Of a DNA stretch of 64,000 nucleotides, positions 55,285 through 64,000 are shown piece after piece. Under the pieces are notes generated by a model, which did not search any database, was not told where the DNA came from, and was given only the letters and a program-made list of their open reading frames with translations. The position numbers and the translations under genes were made by a program. Within the stretch, counting starts at the first letter, position 1; every line of letters starts with the position of its first letter. Source of the DNA: Amphibalanus amphitrite. Taxonomy: Eukaryota; Arthropoda; Thecostraca; Balanomorpha; Balanidae. The DNA is taken from contig NW_024882306.1 of the NCBI RefSeq assembly GCF_019059575.1, positions 124,001 to 188,000 on the forward strand. Reading direction: 5' to 3'.

Positions 55285-55316
55285 TTCGTCGTCTTCTCCT
55301 CATCATCGTCGACCAC
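50913..55316 (-). CDS. Non-LTR retrotransposon ORF2 polyprotein
   Basis: 1467 codons. Residues about 59-380: endonuclease/exonuclease/phosphatase fold (FNCNGI, LLQETL, VAGDFNAHGGSWD, GSDHLPI). Within it, after LLQET, lies an insert with a C-x12-C-x2-C-x6-C cluster (WTC, CDSC, RAC). Residues about 630-900: reverse transcriptase (RAPGVDGITNDML, IPKKGKD, SYRPISLL, DFQKAYDRVW, GLPQGSVLAPILW, catalytic FADD near 845). Residues about 1175-1310: RNase H (IWSDGSAAGG, ELVAVREAL, CTDSRAC, QWVPGHAGIPGNEDAD). Near 1400: a C-x2-C...H...C knuckle (DCLNCEEEDSVAHLLTEC). The first 10 residues including the Met are encoded by the target duplication and Penelope arm, not by the element. All catalytic motifs appear intact. 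Confidence 0.93.
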   Translation of the reverse strand: MVDDDEEKTTNIHPARGTAQEPQDQNSNHRTRAPSQPGRRGNSNDRPNVPPQDRRETVPFSIMQFNCNGIMSRLTELRKRIADEKPHVVLLQETLLKPTSPNPTVPGYNVAARQDFKPDQAPDANDGPQTQQQSHQRTTATGQNETATWTCRRRHKDARDQWCDSCKAKRACQRRATALREAGRATAAGPDVPAPDGTRDGPPNPQSRTTSSKQGGVLTLVREDTPFSALTDPYQPATPDDNSYCVGTIVHPPKSPPISIINVYAPPARWTAGQGTQRQTIQLSGIATGTRHVVAGDFNAHGGSWDQFQPEDELGRELEDWTTQSGLVVMNDSSYTRVNPSTGGRSAPDVTLISGDMASAATWSTRPSMGSDHLPIWITIEVNPPQHIPKRGRFNFKKADWTGFRSTLDKAMKLWSTEDDLSTHKLDTRFTQTVMKAAKANIPFGQGNRKAHAFWNDRCQDAARDRDEALKKATAPGHSREDVERYKLKRAEADRIFEEERRSYAREEIANMGPNGDMWGFLKRLDGRRAPSKPAATIKRTAAPGRLAPQRPATTDREKANLFVQTYQTVSKIPKDKTEDRHIKIEARRATNNCTCDNQRSELCSPFSEGELSAALAKLKKGRAPGVDGITNDMLQQLSATAKRHLLALCNKCWKSAEVPAAWRRAEIIAIPKKGKDPADPNSYRPISLLSCTSKLFERMVQNRLQYWLEDRQLINTNQAGFRRLHSTMDQIIRVTQSVFDAFEKPKPERAVLALLDFQKAYDRVWRDALLAKLGRLGVPAHAVKWLRNFLSDRRARVRWGNSTSDWRVFPEGLPQGSVLAPILWLVYINDVDKNAPNDSTWSLFADDVAILATGPSLESCAAKMQPALDTVASWARDWKVQASASKCCFTTFTLDPKECGGKVVPTLKFSGEPLRYDPNPTFLGITFDDQLTFSSHISSLKDRMAKRRQCLQALAGKTYGAHRRTLRTAYITYIRSVFEYGAAVYFTHASPALRVKIETEQNRCARIITGCILPTNRAALLAEADLPALTVRAKELAATEASRIVRLPAEDRAKQLLERDPRPRLKYRAHEAWKRACVQAAEEGRPEPAPPDEDALLPHKPCIRRVGQWTLKEAGVSGCPAEPFLRVSPEPPWSAHQGSVTFIVDLPTTTRRTDPPDKRREAAERALAALPAPDCSIWSDGSAAGGTSNGGGGAAIILHRENDRRIECLAAAGTHCSSTRAELVAVREALKSLASLPADSLDAIKEIRLCTDSRACLQTLQRGQAAQQEELPASIWASLHDLTCSGKHVTLQWVPGHAGIPGNEDADRLANRAAAELSQAAVPLDMAGARAAIRHRSAEWTAARAKAHPHLPPTPGHEDLTRWEQVTLSQLRVGRSVLTRKTLHEIGLATNPDCLNCEEEDSVAHLLTECPAYAHMRSRLWGGPLPSLGHVLGGSATLIFEYLRRVGRVDPPVDAATAVAAPADTA

Positions 55317-55394
55317 AGCATCGTCTTCAACATCATCTGGAGGTCAGTCTGGTTTCTTTGTCTTTACACTAGGGCTTAAGGTCACCAACATACA

Positions 55395-55704
55395 AATATT
55401 CAAGTAGAAACAATGTCCTACATCCAAGAGGCGTTCCGACAATTAAACAAGATCACAAAATCAATATGGTATCCATGCATTATTGCACATGCACAGTGCA
55501 CAGTGCTCCCAACACACCCTGGGCATCAGCCCCCTTACCAACCATCAACCAGTACCAATGTATGGATAAGCACTGGAAGCACCTCATTTTCCTGACCCCT
55601 GACCAAAATAAGTCAAAGTCTGTCACAATGGACGTCATACTCATTATTCACAGATTAGGATCTTTCAGTTTTCAGGCCAAGCAGCTTTGAAATTATAGAG
55701 GGGT
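55395..55704. other. Short spacer, no gene seen
   Basis: AT-rich sequence between the Penelope palindrome and the next inverted-repeat element. Short ORFs only. Confidence 0.4.
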
Positions 55705-55708
55705 ACCT

Positions 55709-56664
55709 CAGTTGGGCAAACTAGACCTTTGGAATCAAAATATGGAGGCATCAAAATATTGATTCCTTATGACCATATTTGGGTATAAATGCAGACCATT
55801 TCTAACTTACCAATCACATAAAAATAACAGTGTTTTAAGAAGGAGCATGCCTGATCTTGAACAGAAATGCTGGAACTATCTCCTATGCAAAATCATATTG
55901 CTCCTATCATAACAATTTGAATTCTATAGGTAGTGAAAGGCAATCAAGTAATTGATTCACTTTAAACAGATAATCATAATATTGATTCCCCATCAGCTGG
56001 CTAATCATTATTTTGATTCACAGGTAATGTTAACAGATAGGCAACAATGACTTGCAAGAATACAGCATTTATCTTGCTATTGTTCTCATTTAGTGGTATC
56101 CTCAGCACCACAACAGATACCTATAGCATTGTTGTACTTTACCTTCACTACATTTGATAACAATTCACAATTTTTAAATGTCAAGAATACAAAAACTGAA
56201 GCAACAGGTAAAACCATATAATAAATATAAAAGCACTACAACAATGATAATTAAGGGTTTGAAAATTTCATTTTGCCATTTTACACAAATACTGCACTTC
56301 TCATCATCTCCAGTTTATTATGCGATTCATGATACAAAAATAACATACAGTGTGATTTTCTCAAAACAGCTTTTACGTGATGGACAGTGGCTCTGTCTTT
56401 TTCCCATTCACAAGGCCAAAGGGACAATTTCTTAGTTTTGAGGTAACATTTTTTGCAATCCTACCACATTTTCTTACCTTTTTAAAGAAAAATCTCACCG
56501 TCATGGGCCTTTTTTCAACCGTAACGATACATTTGAAGTCAAAAGTGTACCCAAATGAATCAAAAAATTGATTCCATGCCCATATTTGGTCATGGCTCCT
56601 CTCACCAGAATCAAATTATTGATGCCTCCATATTTTGATTCTAAAAGTCTAGTTTGCCCAACTG
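55709..56664. mobile_element. 956-bp terminal-inverted-repeat element
   Basis: CAGTTGGGCAAACTAGAC at the left is mirrored at the right. The inverted similarity extends about 65 bp (GAATCAAAATATGGAGGCAT in both). ACCT flanks both ends (55705-55708, 56665-56668), suggesting a 4-bp target duplication. No transposase is seen. Superfamily is not assigned. Confidence 0.75.
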
Positions 56665-56668
56665 ACCT

Positions 56669-57224
56669 AGTGTTTCTTAGCACTGTTTCGTTTCGTTTCG
56701 TCACTGTGATGCATTGGCAATTCACATGCAGCAGGTTGGGTTTCTATGGAAATTGGACAATCAACAATGAAGCGTCAAGCCAACTTCATCTCAAACGCCG
56801 CACCAATAAAGAAGAAAGCGGGCCGTGGACGGTGTAACCAAGGTGTAACACCACCGAACCCCGTGGTATGTGGCATGGCAATGTAAATTAAAGATGCCAC
56901 AACATAAAAACACACAACTGGTGGTGGTGGTGGTAACTGGTACCTAAGGTAGGCATAACAAAGGCAGTGATGACAATTGACATAGTGATAGGATGAGGTA
57001 GGTACCAGTACATTACCCCTGCCCTTTAACTCTTACAGCAAGCAAACAGAGTTGGAATGCAAGTATTGCAGAAAAGGCATCCGAGAAATAATTCTGGCAA
57101 TAATACCACCAGAAAATCATCGATGAAGATAAAAAATAGCGCTCAATCCTCGCTCACACCGACCAACACCGACCATCCGCCAACTGCCGCCAACTTATGC
57201 CGCACCGCAAATGCCTACACCCGT
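56669..57224. other. Intergenic, no gene seen
   Basis: AT-rich spacer with a short GGT-repeat (GGTGGTGGTGG near 56923). No domain-bearing ORF. Confidence 0.4.
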
Positions 57225-58785
57225 AAGGGGTGAGACTAAATGCTTACTTCGAAATCTAAGCTGCGTTGCGGCATTGGCGGTTATGTGCGGCGTGTATGCC
57301 GCATGATTAGTAAGCGGCGACCACTAAATTAAAGACTCAAAGGCTCCGACCGGTTTTCAATGAATAACACTGCATACAATGCCAACCGCTCTCGTCATAA
57401 GATATTTAGCTTTAAATAACTAGGTTATCTACATCATCATTTTGAACCAAATTAATACTGTCAACTTAACTCACTCATTCCTTCCTTTGTTGGCTCCAAA
57501 CAGTCTTTCGATTGTCTGGAAATCGTATGCTAAATCCAGTACCTGTATGCGACTGGTGCATATAAAGGCCGATATAAGAATTTGAATAGGCAGTCTGGCA
57601 TGCGATTTCCTGGCTACCCAAAAAAGTATGTTTCAGTCTTGCTACCAAAACATGACCTCGCCCGCACAGGGGCCGGGGGGGGGGGGTTGATGCAACCCCC
57701 CTAAGGTTTTTCGCGAATAACTCGCTTAAAAAGCGGCTGATCGCGACGAAACTTTCAGTACCCTCGCATTGATCAATTTAACACCCACCCTGAAAATTTC
57801 ATGACCCTGACCCAAATAACCTTTGACCTGTGACCTACTTTCCGAGACCATGTTTGGCCGGAATCGCGATTCGGCGTATGTCGGCTCGCATTAGCCGCGC
57901 GTTTGCAAGCTTTTCGTGGTTTCAAACGTTCAAACATGTAATTTGATGTTGCTCCCATGCATAAGGGTGGATGTCAAGGTCACCTGAAGGTCAGGTCAGG
58001 TCATTGACCTTTGGTGACCTCGGTTCACTTTTTCGAGTTTTACATGATTTTAGTCTAGTTTTTAAAGCTGATTTCGAATTTAGCAACCATTTGAACATTT
58101 ACGAAGCAGTTTTGGTGCATTCGTAACATGTTACGAAGCTGCAGAAGCGGTTGACACGTATTACGAATACCCATCACGACCCCTACCGGTTGACCTGACC
58201 TGACCTGACCCGATGCTGGTCTAAATGCTTAAAGACATCATCTCCGATCAAAACTAACACGATATTTGTGATCAGCACCCCGGAAAACCCCATGGCAGCC
58301 ACACTACGACGTTCTAACAGGTCCCAATTTTCCCGCCTTTTGGGTAATTGACCTGACCTGGAAGGTCAACCGATGACCTGGGACCTTAAAATTGGGTATC
58401 ATCGGCTTTCTCTCGTCACGGGCAACACGCTCGTTTTTTCCGCGAAGCTCTAGCTTGATCAGGAGCGAAACGGCAAGGGGTTATACTTTATACGTTCGCG
58501 GCTGGAAAAACACCAATACGGGCGAGGGTCAAGTTGAAAGCATTAATTTGGTTCAAAACGATGATGTAGATAAGTTAGTTATTTAAATCTAAATATCCTA
58601 TGACGAGAGCGATGGACATTTTTGGTATGCAGTGTTTTCCATTGAAAACAGGTCGAAGCTATAGAGTTTTTAATTTAGTGGTCGCCGCTTACTAATCATG
58701 CGGCATACACGCCGCACATAACCGCCAATGCCGCAACGCAGCTTAGATTTCGAAGTAAGCATTTAGTCTCACCCCTACGTAAGTC
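57225..58785. mobile_element. Inverted-repeat element containing AGGTCA-family DNA
   Basis: Arms of about 230 bp (57225-57455 and about 58545-58785) are inverted copies; GTTGCGGCATTGGCGGTTAT and GCGGCGTGTATGCCGCATG occur in both. Between them, 57650-58480 is AGGTCA-family sequence related to 31310-31620, with a G-run hairpin at 57672-57702. Either a fold-back transposon received an AGGTCA insertion, or it carries it as cargo. Target duplication is not resolved. Confidence 0.65.
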
Positions 58786-58789
58786 GCCG

Positions 58790-60296
58790 ATTGGTAAGTG
58801 ATACAAATTCTTCGCAATCATTTTTGAATGACGTCATTAGTTATGGTGGTGTTTGCTAATAAATTATTTATTTTACTGAAAATTCCTGCTTATTTTGCAT
58901 AAAAGCAGGCAAATTACTTAAAAACCACCATTTCATTTCTTTTATAGTCTGATACACTTTTTTTTGCTAAAGCTGACAGAAATAAGTCACCAGTGCACTA
59001 GTCCTATGACGTCATATATTATTATTGATCTCAATTTCTCATAAACAAACAATTTGTCTGTTCGTAAAAGCGTGACAAAAGCGGCGCCCCAAGGTCGCTC
59101 CGGCTCGCAGTTATACGTGAAGATCAATTAATTTCTTTGAAATTTACAAAGCTTCCTAGGACCTAGATACCGTAAATAAAAGTTGTATAACTGTGAATAA
59201 TAACCCAGGCTCCACTACGCCGTTTTCTGTACGATTTTGCGACAATGCGAGATTTTGCGAGAATGCGATGGGATGCCCTCGCCCCTCACCCTCGGGTGTC
59301 AGTTGTCAGTTTTCACTGTCGGTGATGCCAGAAAATGTTCATATGGGCCTTGTTTCACCGGTGATAGCAGCATGCTGCTATTACACGTGTCAAATTAATG
59401 GGTTTCCATGGAAACATCAACTAACCATGGTGTCATCAATCTGTGTGATTAATGTCATCAAATATTGCTGCTAACATCTTCAGGGACGTGCGATCAACCA
59501 ATGTATGAAACGCATTCAACGAGACAGCAACTCTGTTCCAAATGCAGCTATGAAAAATCTCACAGATTACATGAAACATCATTAGTGTGACGTCATCACA
59601 TTACATCAGCTCGCGCAATTTGATAGCCACATTGCGGCCATCGCATTGTCACATGAAATGTCACGCAACATTGCCCGCGCATTACCACAAAAATGTACAG
59701 AATTCTGAACTTCTTTGCGATGTGATATCCCAATATTGCAAAATCACATGTAAAAATCAAATAGTGGAGCCTGCACTTGGCATTCAAAACATAATTTTTC
59801 TTTTAGGCTTGTTAACTATCAGTATTAGTACCTAAGCCTGGTGTCCCATCCCAGCCCCAGGAAGATGCCAGATTGCTGATTGAGACATTGGAGATATATA
59901 ATAGACCAACCTAACCTGACCTGACCTGACCTAACCTACAGCCTACAAACCTACAACCTAACCTGACCTGACCTGACCTGACCTAACCTTACCTACAACC
60001 TACAAACCTACAACCTAACCTACAAACCTATAACATACAATGGTATTTGGCATTATTCAGATCAGCAGCAGCTTCAGTTATAGTTCAAGCTTCAAAAAGT
60101 TCAAAGTTGAAATTACAATCTCCATGATTTTTGGGAGCTTGGAATAACATTTTGAATGACACTCAAATTGGCAATTGCAAGTGACAACATAAAAGGTATA
60201 AAATTGATGTTTCTGAAACATATATTGTTATGCATACCTACCAACCTTGAACCTATCTCATATTTTGCCTTGGTCTTGTGCCGGCAGATATCAGAG
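58790..60296. other. TMEM14 5' flank with a CCTRA pentamer array
   Basis: Mostly AT-rich. GTTTCCATGGAAAC (59402-59415) is a palindrome resembling an X-box. 59909-60025 is a pentamer array (separate entry). TMEM14's 5' UTR exon must lie here because a splice acceptor precedes its ATG. Confidence 0.4.
59909..60025. repeat. Degenerate (CCTAA/CCTGA/CCTAC) pentamer array
   Basis: Runs such as CCTAACCTGACCTGACCTGA and CCTACAACCTAACC keep a five-base rhythm. CCTAA is the complement of the arthropod telomere unit TTAGG, so this could be an interstitial telomere-like tract, but unit divergence makes that uncertain. Confidence 0.55.
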
Positions 60297-62938
60297 ATGC
60301 CTGCAGACATTGCTGCCTACTGCTATGCAGCTCTGGTGGCAGCCGGAGGCATAATAGGCTTCAGCAAAGCTGGTGGGTACAGGCAATAGCCAATTTGTGT
60401 CTCAGAATTTCAGATAAAATTTTCACTTCCTTTACCCAGTCACCATAACAGATATGGGATCAGCAACTTTTTGGCAGCAACAGTATTCATATGTCCTCAT
60501 GGCCAATCACCATATATTCTAGCTGTGCATGCTTTATTTGCCCAACTTCGAATAGGTACATTTCCTTCATATTCAGATTTTTTTCTAAAATAAATTTAGT
60601 CCGAACCATTTGAATGGAAGGATTCACAAGAACAGAACCCCCGCTAAGCGAAGCTTGTTGCGTTGACCCTGCCATCTACCATCCGATCGCGCAATTCCGG
60701 TTCTATGGCAGAATTTGTAGTCCAAAGTTTAACGTGCACGCATAGCCACGCACGGCCGGTCCCCTCACTGACTTCGCCTGGCTACGGCCTGCCACCAACC
60801 GCCACCATACCTGTCGGGAGGCCTATAAACGTCAAGCGCCCGTCGCGCTTCGAACCCGGACTGTTGTAACCGGGAACGCCTGCTCTCACACGCGGAGTCC
60901 AACGCTCTACCGACTGAGCTACGGGACCGGCAGCTGTGCATGCTGCTAGCTCAGTCGGTAATAGATTCTCTGCAATAGATTCACCCTAAGCATGGCATGC
61001 TGCTCACAATACATGCCCTGATTTTTTACCATTCAATTTTCAAGTTTTGTCAATGCTGCCGAATTTGGAGCTGAACCTGAAGCTGGAGCCGGACGTGCTC
61101 CTGGAGCTGGACATGGTTCACCAGTTGCCACTCACGGAATTCATTCGGCCTGTTATGTGACCTCTGTAACTGTAGGCTCTTGCTATTGGGAGAAAAAGGC
61201 GACTGCTGAAACGACTCGAACGGGGTTTCTCGCCACCAGTGATCAGTCAGTGATCAGCTTCTCGCCAACGGTGACCAGGGGTTGGTGTCGCGCTGGCGGT
61301 GTACTGTGTACTGTATTCGTTGTATTGCCTCGGTCGGCGGTCACTATCCCTGTGACAGTTAGTATGCTGCTCTGGTGGTGTATACTGACTCGGTATTGTT
61401 TATCTAACAGGCAGCGGGCTGTCCCTGGTGGCCGGCCTGGGGTTCGGTATCGGTACCGTCGCTGACAGTCGACGGTCTCTGTCCCTGATAGGCAGCGTGC
61501 CGTCGCTGGTGGCCGGCCTGGGTTTCGGCGCAGCGCTGGCGGTGGGCGCCCAGCAGGTCTCCGCCGACCCTGCCAACTACCATCTCTCCCTGCTGGCCAG
61601 CTCTGTGCTGCTGGCCGTGATGGGAGCCCGCTTCAGACGCAGCGGCAAGATGATGCCGGCCGGACTCGTGGCGGCCATCAGGTACGAAGTGTCCCGATAG
61701 AACGCTAACCTGCGGTCGCTGGAACGTTGGTTATTCGTTCAAATTGCGTGTAGGCTTTAAAGGGACTATCCCACCTTCTAAAATGTTGTTAAAACCAGTT
61801 AATTTGTGCCCGACTTTATAGATTGGATGACCAGGAACACGGTTCTGGCATTTATTTTTCATTAAACATCTTAGGCTTCCCGTATTCCAAACACAAACTT
61901 TCAAATATGTGACGTCACAGCCCAAAATTACCTCCTTCACCAGGCCACATTACTGTCATAAAGCTGATTCTTTTTACTCTGTAGGCACCACAACAAAGTT
62001 CAGACCAAGTTTTAAGCGATTTTTCAACGAACAAACCCATTTAAATCAGAATGACTAAACGAGGTGACGTCACACTAACGGTCGCTCCATGTTGAAGATA
62101 GGGCCTTGTACAAGGCCCATTTTCAAATGAAGGGAACGAATTTCTTCAACACCAAGAGGCCGCGGGGGTTGCAACCTAGATAGATAGTGGTTTCTGAACC
62201 TCGCCGCAAACTTGGCTATCTCACATCAAACCCCATGTTAAAGGTGGGATAGTCCCTTTAAGCGTTTCATTTTATTGGAACCGTCAGCTCATTTGATTCT
62301 GAAGCGAAATGCGTACAGCCCACTGCTAAAGTAATGTGCGGTTTTACCAAAACACATGGCTTTCACTGACGAATTTGAAATACGAAGTGATCCAGGAGTA
62401 GACAGCAAAAAATAAACTTGCAGCTGCAAGGATGACGAAACATGTATGCTTCATTCCAAGTTTCATTATAGTCTGGCAAATCGTTCCTAAGGTACAGATG
62501 CAAAGCATAACCACGACTGATACCGCACGTTATATTCTGCGGTGGACTGTCCGTCAGTTATCAATATCCCGTAAGAATTGAGTGGTGTTTATTCAATGCG
62601 ACGAGCTCACTCAAAAAGTGGTAACCATCTTATTTCATGTCATACTGTATCATTTTTTTCCGGCGCGGCTTTCTTGTAATTTGCCCATCTAAGGCTCCGT
62701 ATAATACCGCTGCACCATGTGTTTCGTCTAATGCTGCTCCACCCTGTGTTCCGTCTGATACCGCTCCACCCTGTGTTTCGTTCCATTCTGTGTTTTGTCT
62801 GACTGGTTTCACGGGGTGCTCGGTCTGATACCGCTCCACCCTGTGTTTCGTCTAATGCTGCTCCACCCTGTGTTCTGCCGCAGTCTGGTGTTCGTCATTC
62901 GGTACGGCTCGCGGGCTCTGACTGGCTCCCAGTGGTAA
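60297..62938 (+). CDS. TMEM14: TMEM14-family small membrane protein
   Basis: The model joins 60297-60372, 61492-61681 and 62884-62938; GT-AG, phases 1 and 2, giving 106 residues (vertebrate TMEM14 about 110). Exon 1 gives a first helix (AALVAAGGIIGFSKAG). Exon 2 has the family motif GSVPSLVAGLGFG, then a helix SLLASSVLLAVMG and RFRRSGKMMPAGLVAAI. Exon 3 gives the last helix LVFVIRYGSRAL. TMEM14 proteins are four-helix inner-mitochondrial or organelle membrane proteins; TMEM14C is linked to porphyrin import in haem synthesis. Which paralogue this is cannot be told. A duplicated acceptor at 61410 would add 27 in-frame residues. A splice acceptor ending at 60286 precedes the ATG. Intron 2 contains a TTAA MITE, and a 27-bp repeat leads into the exon 3 acceptor. 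Confidence 0.85.
60847..60928 (-). other. tRNA-like sequence, probable SINE head
   Basis: On the minus strand CCCGTAGCTCAGTCGGTAGA is a perfect A-box region and GGTTCGAAGC (60856-60847) a B-box. CCCGT pairs with a downstream ACGGG. The A-to-B distance is longer than in an ordinary tRNA, and no proper anticodon arm forms without a large loop. It lies in TMEM14 intron 1. Confidence 0.5.
61411..61572 (+). repeat. 81-bp tandem duplication of the TMEM14 exon 2 start
   Basis: AG followed by GCAGCGGGCTGTCCCTGG (from 61411) and AG followed by GCAGCGTGCCGTCGCTGG (from 61492) head two 81-bp units that share CTGGTGGCCGGCCTGGG. Reading through from 61411 is open and in frame with exon 2. Confidence 0.85.
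61761..62257. mobile_element. 497-bp TTAA-flanked MITE in TMEM14 intron 2
   Basis: AGGGACTATCCCACCTT at the left and its complement at the right are bounded by TTAA (61757-61760, 62258-62261). It differs from the AGGTCA family in sequence but shares the TTAA target. Confidence 0.82.
62705..62883 (+). repeat. 27-bp minisatellite before TMEM14 exon 3
   Basis: CTCCACCCTGTGTTTCGTCTAAT-type units are spaced 27 bp apart (anchors 62713, 62740, 62767, then 62837, 62864), with one irregular unit between. The last unit merges into the acceptor TTCTGCCGCAG. Confidence 0.75.
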
Positions 62939-64000
62939 GTGGCCAGACAGGAGACCCTACAGACCAACATAATAATATCCAGAAGGACATACGAAGTATC
63001 TAGCTTCAGGCGGAGGACGCTCACATTCCTTCAAGGATCACTGCGGGCCAAACCGTGGTCCAAACGTTCCCGGTGGCTAGCGAAGGATGATAAATGGGGC
63101 GCACAGACGGCCTTCCCCTCGGCTGTGTGCCATGTGACGCGGAATATTCCCCGATTGACGTGAATTCGGATCGGTATACGGAATACGGATATAGCTTCGA
63201 ATTTCGATACCAGCTGCCGCCATCGAAGGGTGCATTGTCGATACTTCAGCAAGTCTATCAGCATGCTAGGATGGACTTTGTAAGCAACTGTTGTGGATAT
63301 TCGATTGAAGTGCGAGGGTATTTCCACAGTTGTTAACTGGAGTGATCTTTATTGATTCCTTTGTTTATTTTTGAAAGAGCTGATGTATAATGGACCAAAC
63401 ATGGAATGTGATTCACGAGTAAATACACGTTTATGTATCTTTGTAAATGGTTGCATCGCTAGTGAACATTGCGTTATATTTGGTTTCTATTCATCCACCC
63501 CTATTCCTTATCACGGGCTCATTTTGCGAGAGCAACAATGCTTGACAGAAACCATTGGTGGACAGAAACCAATGGTGCGCCGAGTGCCAGTGTGGCTCTT
63601 GCCTGGGCGAAGGCATTGGGAACTGCGAGGCATCAAAACAATTTTTCGTGCTGAAAGCCATCTGCAGAGAACCACATGCGGTTACTTTCCTGGATATTAA
63701 CGCTTCTGTGCTGGCACATGGCCCTGTTCGAATGCGTCTCCTAATGCTTGTCTGTAGGGTGAGTGTGACAGATGCCGCGGTGATGGCGGATGGAGGTGTA
63801 TTTCTGCACTTTTGATACGCACACGGGTACTCACCACGGGAACCACAGTCACAGCAGCAGCAAACGAGAGCTGCGAGACTGCGACAGCGCGACTAGCATT
63901 ACGGGATGGAGAGTGCATCTGCGCACTTAGCGGTAACACCGGGGCTTGAGACTTTAACAGAAGCACCAAGATACGGAGATCTCAGCAGTGGACACAGCAT
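62939..64000. other. 3' flank of TMEM14, no further gene seen
   Basis: About 1 kb with short overlapping ORFs on both strands, none with a recognisable domain. A gene extending past the window edge cannot be excluded. Confidence 0.35.

Larger units (their letters stand above)
50242..55394 (+). mobile_element. Penelope-like right palindrome arm, split by a non-LTR element
   Basis: The arm is 50242-50892, interrupted by the insertion 50893-55284, and resumes at 55298 to about 55394 (after the duplicated 13 bp). It matches the left arm with very few differences; one is T versus C in GGTTTC(T/C)TTGTC. Confidence 0.82.

Noticed and set aside
59402..59415. Second X-box (GTTTCCATGGAAAC) upstream of TMEM14
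   Set aside because: TMEM14 is not a ciliary gene, the site is 0.9 kb from the ATG, and a 14-bp palindrome of this type can arise by chance.

Overview
The window is eukaryotic and most likely from an arthropod. Coding exons are separated by GT-AG introns. One gene ends in the TY(x5)Q signature of arthropod gustatory receptors, and a degenerate CCTRA pentamer array resembles arthropod (TTAGG)n. Two subunits of the motile-cilium nexin-dynein regulatory complex (DRC4, DRC7) imply a lineage with flagellated sperm. Among crustaceans that favours groups such as barnacles, but this is inference. GC-rich coding sequence and very dense transposon remnants are consistent with that.

Layout. 1-6.7 kb: a 48-bp tandem repeat, then TTAA-flanked non-autonomous DNA transposons packed with AGGTCA/TGACCT hexamers. 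One is interrupted by a 5'-truncated non-LTR retroelement and another by a 2.3-kb hAT element filled with a minisatellite. 7.3-8.8 kb: gustatory-receptor-like gene. 9.7-12.2 kb: membrane-anchored astacin metalloprotease. 12.5-15.8 kb: a second chain of TTAA elements. 18.4-23.9 kb (minus): seven-exon F-box/LRR gene. 27.1-28.1 kb and 30-31 kb: non-LTR retroelement fragments. 31.9-33.3 kb: RPAP3. 33.6-37.3 kb (minus): DRC4/GAS8. 39.8-42.7 kb: DRC7. 44.0-46.5 kb (minus): COP9 signalosome subunit 8. 47.0-49.3 kb: two more TTAA elements. 49.5-55.4 kb: a near-perfect palindrome of Penelope-like GIY-YIG sequence with a 4.4-kb non-LTR element inserted in one arm. 55.7-58.8 kb: two inverted-repeat elements. 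60.3-62.9 kb: three-exon TMEM14 gene.

How the genes relate. RPAP3 (R2TP co-chaperone, used for RNA polymerase II and axonemal dynein assembly), DRC4 and DRC7 are adjacent. DRC4 and DRC7 are divergent, and their shared intergenic region holds a consensus RFX X-box about 240 bp from the DRC4 start codon. This suggests a small ciliary/sperm-flagellum neighbourhood. The other genes look functionally unrelated.

Most unusual signals: (1) splice sites caught inside tandem repeats whose unit is a multiple of three (30-bp donor array and 81-bp acceptor array in the F-box gene, 81-bp acceptor duplication in TMEM14), all open in frame; (2) a TTAA-transposon family built around a palindromic array of nuclear-receptor half-sites; (3) the DRC4/DRC7 pair with its X-box. 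All gene models were built by eye from ORFs, splice consensus and remembered family features. No search was run.
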